In this document: positions 14,431 to 22,019 of the stretch, piece by piece
Layout: the number at the start of each line of letters is the position of its first letter
Position numbering within the stretch: position 1 is the stretch's first letter
DNA from: an uncultured Roseiflexaceae bacterium
GTDB lineage: Bacteria > Chloroflexota > Chloroflexia > Chloroflexales > Roseiflexaceae
NCBI GenBank assembly: GCA_937974195.1
Contig: CALJIC010000194.1
Location: forward strand, 1 to 39,862
Reading direction: 5' to 3'
Length of the DNA stretch: 39,862 nucleotides
Notes under the pieces: generated by a model
Seen by the model: only the letters and a program-made list of their open reading frames with translations
Database searches by the model: none
Told to the model about the DNA's origin: nothing
Program-made: the position numbers and the translations under genes

Positions 14431-14483
14431 GGCGAGCGACGCCTGGTCGGGCGCGTTTCCGGCCTGGCCAGGCGTCACTCGCC
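14431..14483. terminator. Bidirectional hairpin between trmB and the GNAT gene
   Basis: The 16-base arms GGCGAGCGACGCCTGG (14431-14446) and its complement with one mismatch (14468-14483) face each other across a 21-base loop. The 3' arm overlaps the last codons of the convergent acetyltransferase gene. Confidence 0.6.
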
Positions 14484-14912
14484 GGAGAAGCGCTTCTCCA
14501 TCGCCAGCGCCCAATCGGCGTAGCCGCTCGCGCGGTACGCCGCCTGCGCGTCCTGGTTGTCGAAGCCAGTGATGATCACCACCCCGCCCGCGCCGGCCTC
14601 CCGCGCCGCCGCCTCAACCCGCGCGATCAGCGCGCGGGCCACGCCGCGCCTGCGAAACGGCGTATCGACGTAGATGTCCGTCAGCTCGGCGTACGGCTCA
14701 TCGCCCTGCAGGTGCGGCACCAGCCGCAGGCACGCGAAGCCGGCCGGCCGCCCGTCCAGCTCGGCCAGGAAGGTCGTCAGCACGTGCGCGCAGGCCCGCA
14801 TGCGCGCGGCGACCTGCTCGGGCGTGGCGCCCTGGCCGTCGAACAGGTCCAGCAGCCGCGCCAGCTCCGGCGCGTCCTCAGGCGTCGCCTGGCGTATGGT
14901 GAGCGCTGTCAT
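14475..14912 (-). CDS. GNAT-family N-acetyltransferase
   Basis: The 145-residue protein has the complete GNAT fold. It opens 'TALTIRQATPEDAPELARLL', then has strand beta4 'AELTDIYVDTPFRRRGVARALI' containing the acetyl-CoA pyrophosphate loop (R-R-R-G-V-A), and ends with 'NQDAQAAYRASGYADWALAMEKRF'. It acetylates an unknown amine. AAAGGCG precedes the ATG. It starts 16 bases after the sugar isomerase-like gene ends, which suggests one operon transcribed leftward. Confidence 0.87.
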   Translation of the reverse strand: MTALTIRQATPEDAPELARLLDLFDGQGATPEQVAARMRACAHVLTTFLAELDGRPAGFACLRLVPHLQGDEPYAELTDIYVDTPFRRRGVARALIARVEAAAREAGAGGVVIITGFDNQDAQAAYRASGYADWALAMEKRFSGE

Positions 14913-14928
14913 CGGGCACGCCTTTCGG

Positions 14929-15837
14929 TCAGGCGCTCGCGCGGGCGATGGCGACCAGCGCCCGATAGCTCGCCTGAAGCGTCTGCACGGGATCGGCCGC
15001 CAGATCGCGCTCGAGCAGGAAGTGCTGCACGCCGGAGCGCTCGGCCTGCGCCAGGATGCCGGGCAGATCCAGCTCGCCGGCGCCGGCGTCGCGCATGTTG
15101 GGGAACAGCGCCATCCACTCCTGCGGCGTCTGGCCGCGCTCGGCGAAGCGCACGATCGGGCTCATATCCTTGATGTGCATCAGCGCGAAGCGCCCGGGGT
15201 AGGCGGCGAGCGTGGCCACCGGGTCGCCGCCGCCGGCAATCATCCAGTAGATGTCGAGCTCAAACGTGACCAGCGCCGGGTCGGTCTCCTCCAGCAGCAC
15301 CTCGAGCGGCACGCGGCCGTCGATCGGCGCCTGCTCGTAGCCGTGGTTGTGGTAGCCGAAGCGCAGCCCCAGCGCGTCGGCCCGCGCGCCGATCGCGTTC
15401 AGCTCCTCGGCGAGCCGCCGGTAGTCGTCCAGCGTGTCGAGGGGCTCGCTGCGCGCGGAGGGGATCACGACGTAGCGGTGGCCGAGCGTGTGCGCCGCCT
15501 CCGCCAGCTCCGCGAGCCGCGTCCGCGCGGTCGGGAGGTCGATGTGCGCCGCGGGCGCGCTGAGCCCGTAGTGGTCGAGGCGCGCCCTGACCTCCTGCTC
15601 GGTGAGCCCGAAGTAGGCGATCCGGCTGATGCCCAGCTGTGCCGCGAGCGGCTCCCAGAACGCGATGCTCTCCGGCGGGCTGAAGTGGTAGGGGCCGAAG
15701 AACTCCACCTCTTTGTAGCCGCTCTCGGCGATCAGCTTCAGCGTCGCGTCGAGGTCGCGCGCTGCCATCGGGGCGAGCGTGAACAGCTGGACGCCGAGGC
15801 GGTCGATCGGCCGGGCCGTGGGGGAAGCAGTGGACAT
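14929..15837 (-). CDS. Sugar phosphate isomerase/epimerase-like TIM-barrel protein
   Basis: The 302-residue protein belongs to the AP endonuclease 2 / xylose isomerase-like TIM-barrel superfamily. It has 'RLGVQLFTL' at the first strand, 'SGYKEVEFFGPYHF', 'RFGYHNHGYEQ' with metal-ligand His residues, 'FELDIYWMIAGGGDPV', 'FALMHIKDMSP' and a late 'FLLERDLAAD' Glu. This pattern is typical of IolE/IolH-like isomerases or epimerases that use a divalent metal. The substrate is unknown. AAAGGAG lies before the ATG, and an unusual tandem repeat lies just upstream of it. Confidence 0.85.
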   Translation of the reverse strand: MSTASPTARPIDRLGVQLFTLAPMAARDLDATLKLIAESGYKEVEFFGPYHFSPPESIAFWEPLAAQLGISRIAYFGLTEQEVRARLDHYGLSAPAAHIDLPTARTRLAELAEAAHTLGHRYVVIPSARSEPLDTLDDYRRLAEELNAIGARADALGLRFGYHNHGYEQAPIDGRVPLEVLLEETDPALVTFELDIYWMIAGGGDPVATLAAYPGRFALMHIKDMSPIVRFAERGQTPQEWMALFPNMRDAGAGELDLPGILAQAERSGVQHFLLERDLAADPVQTLQASYRALVAIARASA

Positions 15838-15857
15838 CGTGCCGGTCTCCTTTGCAA

Positions 15858-15894
15858 CACAGGGCGGTACGCGTTCATCACAGGGCGGTGCGCG
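15858..15894 (-). repeat. 16-bp tandem repeat with 21-bp period, operator-like
   Basis: CACAGGGCGGTACGCG (15858-15873) and CACAGGGCGGTGCGCG (15879-15894) differ at one base and are exactly 21 bp apart, two helical turns. They lie immediately upstream of the ribosome-binding site of the leftward sugar isomerase-like gene, where a dimeric regulator could bind. Confidence 0.6.
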
Positions 15895-15936
15895 GCCAGC
15901 AGCGCCCGCGCCGGCGCATCGAGCTCGCCGCTACGG

Positions 15937-16392
15937 TCACGGCGGCTGCAAGCCGTCCCAGGACCAGCGAGGGATCTGCAGGCCCTCGGGCACGTCGTTC
16001 GCATCCTCTGGGTAGGCCGCCATCGAAGTGGTCGTGGCCCACGCGAAGTAGTCGTGGAGCGCGCGCCGCAGCAGCGGGTCCGTGAGCCCGATATCGTCCA
16101 TCGCGCGGTCGAAGCACGCGATGGCGCGGCGGTCCATCTCCTCGTGGACCCCGTTGCCGCTGTGCATCCGCACCACAGATGACTCGTCGCCGTACTGCGC
16201 GCTGTAGGCCGGCGGGCCGCCCCACGCCTCGCCCCAGTAGGCCGCAAGCCGCTCGGTGTGCTGCGGGTGGAAGCCGTGGCTGAAGGCGTGGCTGACGACC
16301 TCGTCGGCCATGACCTGCTGGTGCCAGGCTTCGGCGAGCTGCCGCACTCGCTCGGCGCCCCCGAGCGCCTCGAAGATGGTCGTCTCCGGCAT
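15937..16392 (-). CDS. Truncated haemoglobin-like globin (group II type)
   Basis: A 151-residue protein that begins 'TTIFEALGGAERVRQLAEAWHQQVMADEVVSHAF', the classic start of 2-on-2 truncated globins. 'HTERLAAYWGEAWGGP' follows, with conserved Tyr/Trp residues near the haem, and 'GVHEEMDRRAIACFDRAMDDIGL' holds the probable proximal His. Such globins bind O2 or NO for detoxification or redox sensing. The C-terminal tail 'VPEGLQIPRWSWDGLQPP' is longer than the minimal domain. The ATG at 16392 follows GGGAGG. The long upstream frame extension is not used. Confidence 0.85.
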   Translation of the reverse strand: MPETTIFEALGGAERVRQLAEAWHQQVMADEVVSHAFSHGFHPQHTERLAAYWGEAWGGPPAYSAQYGDESSVVRMHSGNGVHEEMDRRAIACFDRAMDDIGLTDPLLRRALHDYFAWATTTSMAAYPEDANDVPEGLQIPRWSWDGLQPP

Positions 16393-16445
16393 TGACCCTC
16401 CCACGGTGCGCCCCAGCCGTGTTGGGCGAGGCGCTGATCCTCCGG

Positions 16446-16467
16446 CGCCGGGCTTCTGCGCCCGGCG
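16446..16467 (-). terminator. Hairpin after the VOC gene
   Basis: CGCCGGGC and GCCCGGCG pair perfectly across a 6-base loop about 50 bases beyond the VOC stop codon, separating it from the globin gene. Confidence 0.55.
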
Positions 16468-16513
16468 ATGCGCGGCCCGAGGCAATTCGGACACAGCCAG
16501 GATGGGCCCGGGC

Positions 16514-16885
16514 TCAGACGTGCTGGTCGACGAGCACCGGGTTGCCATCGGGGTCGACGGCGATGAAGAAGGCGGGGCCAGTCGTGCTCTCGTCGGCCTC
16601 TTGCTGCAGCTGGATCCCCTGGGCCTTGAGCTGGCGCTGGAGCTCGCGGACATCGGTGTAGGAGGCCAGCTTCTGGGCGTTTTGGTCCCAGCCGGGGTTG
16701 AAGGTGAGCATGTTCTTCTCGAACATGCCCTGGAAGAGCCCGATGATGTGATCGCCGTTCTTCAGAAGCAGCCAGTTCTGAGCGGCGTCCCCGCCGAAGA
16801 CCCGGAAGCCGAACGCCTCGTAGAACTTCCGCGAGGCCTCCAGGTCTTTGACGGCCAGGCTGATCGAAAAGGCGCCGAGTTCCAT
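16514..16885 (-). CDS. VOC-family (glyoxalase/bleomycin-resistance fold) protein
   Basis: The 123-residue protein has the paired beta-alpha-beta-beta-beta fold. The first half is 'FSISLAVKDLEASRKFYEAFGFRVFGGD...NWLLLKNGDHIIGLF', and the second ends 'FFIAVDPDGNPVLVDQHV', where 'DPDGNPV' is the typical last strand. The role could be glyoxalase-like, dioxygenase-like or binding; the substrate is unknown. GAGGAGG lies seven bases before the ATG and a good promoter is upstream. Confidence 0.87.
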   Translation of the reverse strand: MELGAFSISLAVKDLEASRKFYEAFGFRVFGGDAAQNWLLLKNGDHIIGLFQGMFEKNMLTFNPGWDQNAQKLASYTDVRELQRQLKAQGIQLQQEADESTTGPAFFIAVDPDGNPVLVDQHV

Positions 16886-16931
16886 GGGCGTGCCCTCCTC
16901 GTGTGATCCCGGCGTTTCAGGAAGCCACCGG

Positions 16932-16960
16932 AGTCTAGCACAGGCATTCGCATCTGTCTA
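16932..16960 (-). promoter_or_regulatory. Promoter of the VOC gene
   Basis: On the minus strand TAGACA (16960-16955), a 17-base spacer and TAGACT (16937-16932) with an extended TGC are seen, about 47 bases before the VOC start. Confidence 0.65.
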
Positions 16961-16977
16961 TACGCCGCGATGCTTGT

Positions 16978-17952
16978 CTAGAGCTGTGCGGCGAGCTGCT
17001 CGATGCGCCCGAGCTGCGCGTCGAGGGCGGCGGGCGCGGCGCCCACCAGGTACGCCGGCCAGTGCAGGAGCCGCGTCAGCAGCTCGTGCCGCGCGACGCG
17101 CGCGCGGAGCGCCTGGGCATCCACGCGCTGCCCGGTGCACGTCTCGAGCTCGTCCCGGTAGGCCGCGAGCATCAGCTCCAGCGGCACGTCCGCCCCGGCG
17201 TGGGCGGCGCGCTGGCAGAAGAAGGAGAGGTCGTCCGCGCCGTAGCCCACGCCGACCTCCTGCCAGTCGGTCCAGATGAACTGCCCGCCGTCCGCGCGCA
17301 GCAGGTTCTCCATGTGGAAGTCGTTGTGGCACAGCGTCAGCGGGAGCTCCGCCGCGTCGTCCGGCGCGCCCGCAACCTGCTCCAGCAGCTGGTCGAGCAG
17401 CCGGCGCCGCGCCGCGGTGAACACCGCTTCGAAGGCCGGCTGGCGCTGGAGCACCTGCCAGGCGTCGCGAGCGGCGGCGATCGTCTCCTGGGTGATCTCG
17501 CCGGAGGGCGGGCGCAGCCACGGGAGGCGCGCCAGCTCCTCCGTGGCGCGCCAGAAGCGGGCGTGCAGCCTGGCGAGCTGGCGCGCGATCTCGCGGTACT
17601 CGGCGTCGGTCCAGTCCGCAGCCGGCAGGGGAGGGCCGTACGCGCGCACGAGCAGCGCGCTGCCGCCGTCGGGGTCGACGACGCTGTGATGTACCGCTGG
17701 CGTGGGCACCGGCACACGCGCGGCGAGCGTCTGGTAGAAGGCGATCTCCCGCTGAGATCGCTCGCGGACGTAGTCCGGCGCGCTGGCCGGCGTGATCTTC
17801 AGCACGAAGGGCTCGGCGTACCCCTCCAGCCGGTAGACCGACGAGCCGGACGCTCCCCCGTGGAGCGCCGAGGCGTGCGTGAGCCGGGAAGGATCGAGCT
17901 GGACGCGCGGCAGCCAGGCCGCCAGCAGCGGCGGGTGAGCAGCGTGGGTCAT
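16978..17952 (-). CDS. Aminoglycoside phosphotransferase-family (APH) kinase-like protein
   Basis: The 324-residue protein has a kinase-like fold. 'SSVYRLEGYAEPFVLKITP' carries the ATP-binding Lys52. The catalytic loop 'LCHNDFHMENLL' holds His209, Asp211 and Asn216 (normally HGDxxxxN). 'FIWTDWQEVGVGYGADDLSFF' contains Asp229, the Mg-binding residue of the usual IDW motif. Bacterial members phosphorylate antibiotics, sugars, choline or other small alcohols; the substrate here is not clear. The ATG at 17952 is preferred to 18006 because of a GGAG site, and a promoter at 18005-18034 leaves too little room for the longer form. Confidence 0.85.
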   Translation of the reverse strand: MTHAAHPPLLAAWLPRVQLDPSRLTHASALHGGASGSSVYRLEGYAEPFVLKITPASAPDYVRERSQREIAFYQTLAARVPVPTPAVHHSVVDPDGGSALLVRAYGPPLPAADWTDAEYREIARQLARLHARFWRATEELARLPWLRPPSGEITQETIAAARDAWQVLQRQPAFEAVFTAARRRLLDQLLEQVAGAPDDAAELPLTLCHNDFHMENLLRADGGQFIWTDWQEVGVGYGADDLSFFCQRAAHAGADVPLELMLAAYRDELETCTGQRVDAQALRARVARHELLTRLLHWPAYLVGAAPAALDAQLGRIEQLAAQL

Positions 17953-18004
17953 GGTAGAAGCTCCGGTGGGTGTGGCAGTCGCGTGTGTTCGCTTCGGCAG
18001 AGAC

Positions 18005-18034
18005 ACGATACATCTGCTGCGCCATTTTGTCCAA
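18005..18034 (-). promoter_or_regulatory. Promoter of the APH-like gene
   Basis: The minus strand has TTGGAC (18034-18029), an 18-base spacer and TATCGT (18010-18005), giving a leader of about 45 bases. Confidence 0.5.
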
Positions 18035-18070
18035 CGGGTCCGGGGCAGCGCGTGGGGGTGATGGATATGC

Positions 18071-18076
18071 TACGAT
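18071..18076 (+). promoter_or_regulatory. Extended -10 (TGCTACGAT) for the nucleotidyltransferase gene
   Basis: TATGCTACGATTC contains TACGAT with an extended TGC, 77 bases before the ATG at 18153. No -35 match was found. Confidence 0.4.
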
Positions 18077-18152
18077 TCGCACGGCCGGCTCCGGCGCCGG
18101 AGGGCGCGCGTCCAGCATCGAGCGACGAGCGGCTGGCCAGAGGAGGTGAAGC

Positions 18153-18641
18153 ATGACGCCGCAGATCCCAGAGCCAGTCTCCGCCGCGCTTCGGACGGTC
18201 GTGGCCGAGCTGTCTGGGACCGCGATCACCTGGGCGGTCACCGGGAGCTGCAGCTTGGCGCTGCAAGGCGTCCCCGTCGCCGTGCACGACCTCGACCTGC
18301 GCACGACGGCGCGCGACGCCTACGCGCTGGCCGATGTGCTGGAGCGCTACCTGACGCGGCCGGTCCGCTTCTCCAGCACCGGTCAGGTCCAGTCGCACTT
18401 CGGGGCGCTCACGATCCACGGGGCGCACGTCGAGATCATCGGCGACATGCAGCACCGGCTCGAGGACGGCAGCTGGGAGCCGATCGTCGATATGAACCAG
18501 TTCAAGCGCTGGGTGACCTACCAGGGAGTCGCGGTGCCGGTGATGTCGCTCCCGTTCCTGCTCGACGCCTACCGGCTACTCGGCCGCGCCGACAAGGTCG
18601 AGCTCCTCACGCGCTGGCTCGAGTCCGCGCCGCCAGCCTGA
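18153..18641 (+). CDS. Nucleotidyltransferase-fold protein
   Basis: The 162-residue protein has the minimal nucleotidyltransferase pattern hG[GS]-x(9-13)-Dh[DE]h: 'VTGSCSLALQGV' with Gly31-Ser32, then 'VHDLDL' with Asp46 and Asp48 as metal ligands. The later 'GAHVEIIGDMQ' could supply the third acidic residue. Such stand-alone domains include MNT-like antitoxins, AbiEii-like proteins and aminoglycoside nucleotidyltransferases. No HEPN partner gene is adjacent, so a toxin-antitoxin role is not supported. AGGAGGTG precedes the ATG by five bases. Confidence 0.75.
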   Translation: MTPQIPEPVSAALRTVVAELSGTAITWAVTGSCSLALQGVPVAVHDLDLRTTARDAYALADVLERYLTRPVRFSSTGQVQSHFGALTIHGAHVEIIGDMQHRLEDGSWEPIVDMNQFKRWVTYQGVAVPVMSLPFLLDAYRLLGRADKVELLTRWLESAPPA

Positions 18642-18673
18642 GCAGCTCGCGCCGCTGACGGCGGAGGCTGCTC
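18640..18673 (+). terminator. Interrupted hairpin after the nucleotidyltransferase gene
   Basis: Outer arms GAGCAGC/GCTGCTC and inner arms CGCCG/CGGCG with loop CTGA form a two-part stem beginning at the stop codon. Confidence 0.45.
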
Positions 18674-18680
18674 GGCGATG

Positions 18681-18686
18681 TATACT
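18681..18686 (+). promoter_or_regulatory. -10 box (TATACT) for the GT39-like gene
   Basis: GATGTATACTATGC contains TATACT, leaving a leader of about 118 bases before the ATG at 18812. No ORF with a ribosome-binding site was found in the leader. Confidence 0.4.
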
Positions 18687-18811
18687 ATGCAACCGCTGCG
18701 CTGTTCGCGGCGGCCGGATCATCGGGTGGCTCCGTGGGGCGATGGGCTGCGCAGCAGTGTGCCAGCTGTCTCGGAAGCTTCCGCTGTTCTCCTCGTTCGA
18801 GCTGAATTCGT

Positions 18812-20689
18812 ATGCGTACAAGCCGCTCGCAGGCCCTGCTCCTCGCCGCTCTCCCCGCCATCGCGTGCTTCGCCCTGGCGCTGACGCTCCGCCTCTACGC
18901 GATCGACCGGCAGAGCCTGTGGTATGACGAGGGGCTGTCGGCGGCTCTCGCGCAGCGCCCGCCCGCGCGCATCATCCGCGATGCGCTGCGGGGGGTGCAC
19001 CCGCCGCTGTACCACCTGACGCTCCACGCCTGGACCCGCCTGTTCGGGACGAGCGAGGTGGCGCTGCGCTCGCTCAGCGCGGTCTGCGGGGCGCTCACGG
19101 CGGGGGCCACGGCGGTCCTCGGGCGGCGCTGGTTCGGGGGCACGGCGGGGGCGGTCGCCGGACTCGCGGTGGCGGTCTCGCCGCTGGCCGTCCACTACGG
19201 CCAGGAGACGCGCATGTACGCGCTGGCCACGCTCCTCTCCACGCTGCTGTGGCTGGCGGTCGACCGCCGCAGGAAGCGCGAGCCCGGCTGGCTCGCCCTG
19301 TACGCCGCGGCGGCGCTCGCGGCGCTCGTCACGCACTACTTCACCGGGACGGTGGTTGCGGCGGCGTTTCTCGGCGGCCTGCTGCTGGCGCCATCAGACG
19401 TGGACCAGCGCCGCGCGCACGCGGGCTGGCTCGGGCTCCACCTGGCCCTCGGCGCCGTCTACCTGCCGCTCGTCTGGAACAGCCGGGTGGGCATCGGCGG
19501 CTGGACGGCGACCGAGCGGCCGACGCCGCCGCTCTTCATCCTCTGGGACACGCTGCGCGCGTTCAGCCAGGGGTTGCACCCGCTCCCAGAGGCAATGCCC
19601 TGGATCGCCGGCTTTGTGCTCCTGCTCATCGCCGGGCTCGCGGGCGCGCTCCGCGGCTCGGACCGGCGGGCCGTCGCCGCCGCCGTGCTCTGGCTGGCGC
19701 TCCCGCTGGCGGCGATCGTCGTGCTCTCGCTGCGGCAGCCGTACTACCAGCCGCGCTTCCTGCTGCCGGCGCTGCCGGCCTTCGCGCTGCTGCTCGGCGC
19801 CGGCGCGCGCACCGTCGGCCAGATCCTGGCGGGGCGCGTGCGCTACGCCGAGCCGCTGGCGGGCGTGGCGGCCGCGGCCCTTCTGCTCGCCGCCAGCGCC
19901 GCGCCGCTCTGGCGCGAGTGGACCGACCCGGCGGTCTGGCGCGACGACTACCGCGGCGTCGCGCGGGCGATCGCGGCGACCGCCTCGGCGGACGACGCGG
20001 TGCTGCTCGTGGCCCCGGGCCAGGCGGAGATCCTCGACTACTACCTCGACCTGCCGCTGCCGCGCTACGGGCTGCCGCGCACCAGGCCGCTGGACGTGCA
20101 GGAGACGGTGCGGGAGCTCGAGGCGATCGCCGGGCGGCACCGGCGCCTGTACGGGGTCTTCTACGTCCCGTACGAGGCGGATCCGGCGGGCGAGATCCGG
20201 CGCTGGCTCAACGAGCACGCGTTCACCGCGAGCAGCCGGTGGTACGGCGGCGTCGAGCTGGTCATCTACGAGCTTCCTGAGGTTGCAGCCCCGCCGCAGA
20301 TGCCCGAGGCGCGCTTTGCGGAAGCCGTGCGGCTGCGGCAGATCGCCACCGAGCCGGCCGAGCTGCGCCCGGGCGACGCGGTGCGGATCGAGGCGGAGTG
20401 GTCCGCCGAGGAGCCGGTCGGGCGCCAGCTGCTGGTCTTCGTGCACATGCTCGACGCCGCCGGCCAGGTCGTCGCGCAGTTCGACGGGCCGCCGGCGCCG
20501 CTCGGCACCGATGCCTGGCAGCCCGGCGGCGTGCAGCGCGGCCGCATGGCTGTGCTGGTGCCGCCCGGCACGCCGGGTGGCGTGTACCGCCTGGTCACCG
20601 GGCTCTACGATCCGGCGACCGGCGAGCGGCTGCTGCTGCCGGACGGCTCGGACACACTGCCGCTCACCGAGGTCCGCGTGCTGCCCTGA
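18812..20689 (+). CDS. GT39-family membrane glycosyltransferase with C-terminal beta-sandwich
   Basis: The 625-residue protein is a multi-pass membrane enzyme of the GT-C/GT39 type. The first transmembrane helix (about 8-28) is followed by 'SLWYDEGLSAAL', whose Asp39-Glu40 is the conserved catalytic acidic pair of the first external loop, and by 'VHPPLYHLTLHAW'. About ten further hydrophobic segments extend to residue 370. A soluble region then includes a beta-sandwich domain (about 490-625, 'LRPGDAVRIEAEWSAEEP...PLTEVRVLP'). Such enzymes move sugars from polyprenyl-phosphate donors outside the membrane. Donor and acceptor are unknown. There is no strong ribosome-binding site. Confidence 0.86.
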   Translation: MRTSRSQALLLAALPAIACFALALTLRLYAIDRQSLWYDEGLSAALAQRPPARIIRDALRGVHPPLYHLTLHAWTRLFGTSEVALRSLSAVCGALTAGATAVLGRRWFGGTAGAVAGLAVAVSPLAVHYGQETRMYALATLLSTLLWLAVDRRRKREPGWLALYAAAALAALVTHYFTGTVVAAAFLGGLLLAPSDVDQRRAHAGWLGLHLALGAVYLPLVWNSRVGIGGWTATERPTPPLFILWDTLRAFSQGLHPLPEAMPWIAGFVLLLIAGLAGALRGSDRRAVAAAVLWLALPLAAIVVLSLRQPYYQPRFLLPALPAFALLLGAGARTVGQILAGRVRYAEPLAGVAAAALLLAASAAPLWREWTDPAVWRDDYRGVARAIAATASADDAVLLVAPGQAEILDYYLDLPLPRYGLPRTRPLDVQETVRELEAIAGRHRRLYGVFYVPYEADPAGEIRRWLNEHAFTASSRWYGGVELVIYELPEVAAPPQMPEARFAEAVRLRQIATEPAELRPGDAVRIEAEWSAEEPVGRQLLVFVHMLDAAGQVVAQFDGPPAPLGTDAWQPGGVQRGRMAVLVPPGTPGGVYRLVTGLYDPATGERLLLPDGSDTLPLTEVRVLP

Positions 20690-20728
20690 GCAGCGCGCGT
20701 GGCTGCGTGCAGTGCGGCCCATATCTGT

Positions 20729-20734
20729 TATGCT
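20729..20734 (+). promoter_or_regulatory. Extended -10 (TGTTATGCT) for the antiporter gene
   Basis: CTGTTATGCTGG holds TATGCT with an upstream TG at the extended position, 90 bases before the ATG at 20819. No -35 was seen. Confidence 0.4.
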
Positions 20735-20818
20735 GGGGTGAGCCGGCGTCGCTCCTCGCGGCCGCGACGGGCGCGACGCCCAGCTGGTGGCCGGTGACTG
20801 ATCAGACAGGGCACACCC

Positions 20819-21916
20819 ATGGAACCTGTCACCATCGTCCTCTTCCTCAGTGGCATCGGGCTGCTGGTCCTGGGTGCCGAGATGCTCGTCCGGGGCGCTT
20901 CGCAGCTCGCGATCAGCATCGGCATCTCGCCGCTCGTTGTGGGCCTGACCGTCGTCGCCTTCGGCACAAGCTCGCCCGAGCTCGCCGTCAGCGTTCAGGC
21001 TGCGCTCGCCGGGCAGGGCAGCATCGCGCTTGGAAATGTCGTCGGCTCGAATATCGCCAACGTGCTGCTCATCCTCGGGCTGTCGGCGCTGATCGCACCG
21101 CTCACGGTCGCCCCGCAGCTCATTCGCCAGGATGTGCCGATCACGATCGGGGTGTCGCTTCTGGTCCTGCTCCTTGCGCTCGATGGATGGCTCAGTCGCC
21201 TCGACGGCGCGCTCCTGATCTTCGGCATGGCGCTCTATATGGGGTTTGCGCTTGTCCAGGCCCGCAAGGAGAGCGCCTACGTTCGGGCCGAGTACGCAGA
21301 GGCATTCGGAGACGAGACGCGGCCGGCGCGCCGCCGCTGGCCGCTTCAGCTCCTGTCAATTCTGGTCGGCCTGGCGCTGCTCACGATCGGCGCCCAATGG
21401 CTGGTCGATGGGGCCGTGGCGTTCGCGACGGCGTTCGGCGTCAGCGACCTGGTGATCGGGCTGACGATCGTGGCAGTTGGCACATCGCTGCCGGAGATCG
21501 CGGCATCGGTGGTCGCGGGCCTGCGCGGCGAGCGCGACATCGCAGTCGGGAACGTGATCGGCAGCTGCCTCTTCAACCTGCTGGCCGTGCTCGGCGCGGC
21601 GAGCCTCGCGGCACCAGAAGGGATCGCTGTGCCGCCCTCCGCCGTCGCCTTCGACCTGCCGGTCATGCTCGCCACGGCCGTGGCGTGTCTGCCGATCTTC
21701 ATCCACCGTGGCGCGATCCTGCGCTGGGAGGGCGGGCTGTTCCTGGGCTACTACGTGGCCTACATGCTCTACCTGCTGCTCGCGGCCACCCACCACGATC
21801 TGCTAGGCCCGTTCAGCCTGGTCATGCTGGTCTTTGTCATACCGCTGACGGTGGTCACCATCGGCGTGGTCCTGGTGCGCTATCTGCTCGTCGTTTGGCC
21901 CAGCGAGCAGGAGTGA
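20819..21916 (+). CDS. Calcium/sodium antiporter (CaCA family, YrbG-like)
   Basis: The 365-residue protein contains two homologous halves in opposite topology, each with the alpha-repeat motif. The first is 'GTSSPELAVSV' (about 49-59) with 'GNVVGSNIANVLLILG'. The second is 'GTSLPEIAASV' with 'GNVIGSCLFNLLAVLG'. These regions form the ion-binding centre of prokaryotic Na+/Ca2+ exchangers. About ten transmembrane helices are expected, with a charged central loop ('RAEYAEAFGDETRPARRR'). It exports Ca2+ against Na+ or H+ entry. No strong ribosome-binding site is seen. A large membrane protein gene follows after 103 bases. Confidence 0.93.
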   Translation: MEPVTIVLFLSGIGLLVLGAEMLVRGASQLAISIGISPLVVGLTVVAFGTSSPELAVSVQAALAGQGSIALGNVVGSNIANVLLILGLSALIAPLTVAPQLIRQDVPITIGVSLLVLLLALDGWLSRLDGALLIFGMALYMGFALVQARKESAYVRAEYAEAFGDETRPARRRWPLQLLSILVGLALLTIGAQWLVDGAVAFATAFGVSDLVIGLTIVAVGTSLPEIAASVVAGLRGERDIAVGNVIGSCLFNLLAVLGAASLAAPEGIAVPPSAVAFDLPVMLATAVACLPIFIHRGAILRWEGGLFLGYYVAYMLYLLLAATHHDLLGPFSLVMLVFVIPLTVVTIGVVLVRYLLVVWPSEQE

Positions 21917-21934
21917 GGCGCACTCCGCCTGTGC

Positions 21935-21940
21935 TAGCAT
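21935..21940 (+). promoter_or_regulatory. Extended -10 (TGCTAGCAT) for the second membrane protein gene
   Basis: TGTGCTAGCATGCC holds TAGCAT with an extended TGC. It lies just after a small GGAGTG/CACTCC hairpin that may end the antiporter transcript. The first well-placed start is at 22020. Confidence 0.45.
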
Positions 21941-22019
21941 GCCGGCGGATTCGCTGGCCGCGCCGGGGCACGGGCCGGCGCGCTTTGTGGGGGCGGCAGG
22001 AATAGCGACGGAGTACTTC

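Noticed and set aside
18153..18641. MNT/HEPN-type toxin-antitoxin system
   Set aside because: The nucleotidyltransferase motif is present, but no HEPN partner or other toxin gene lies on either side.
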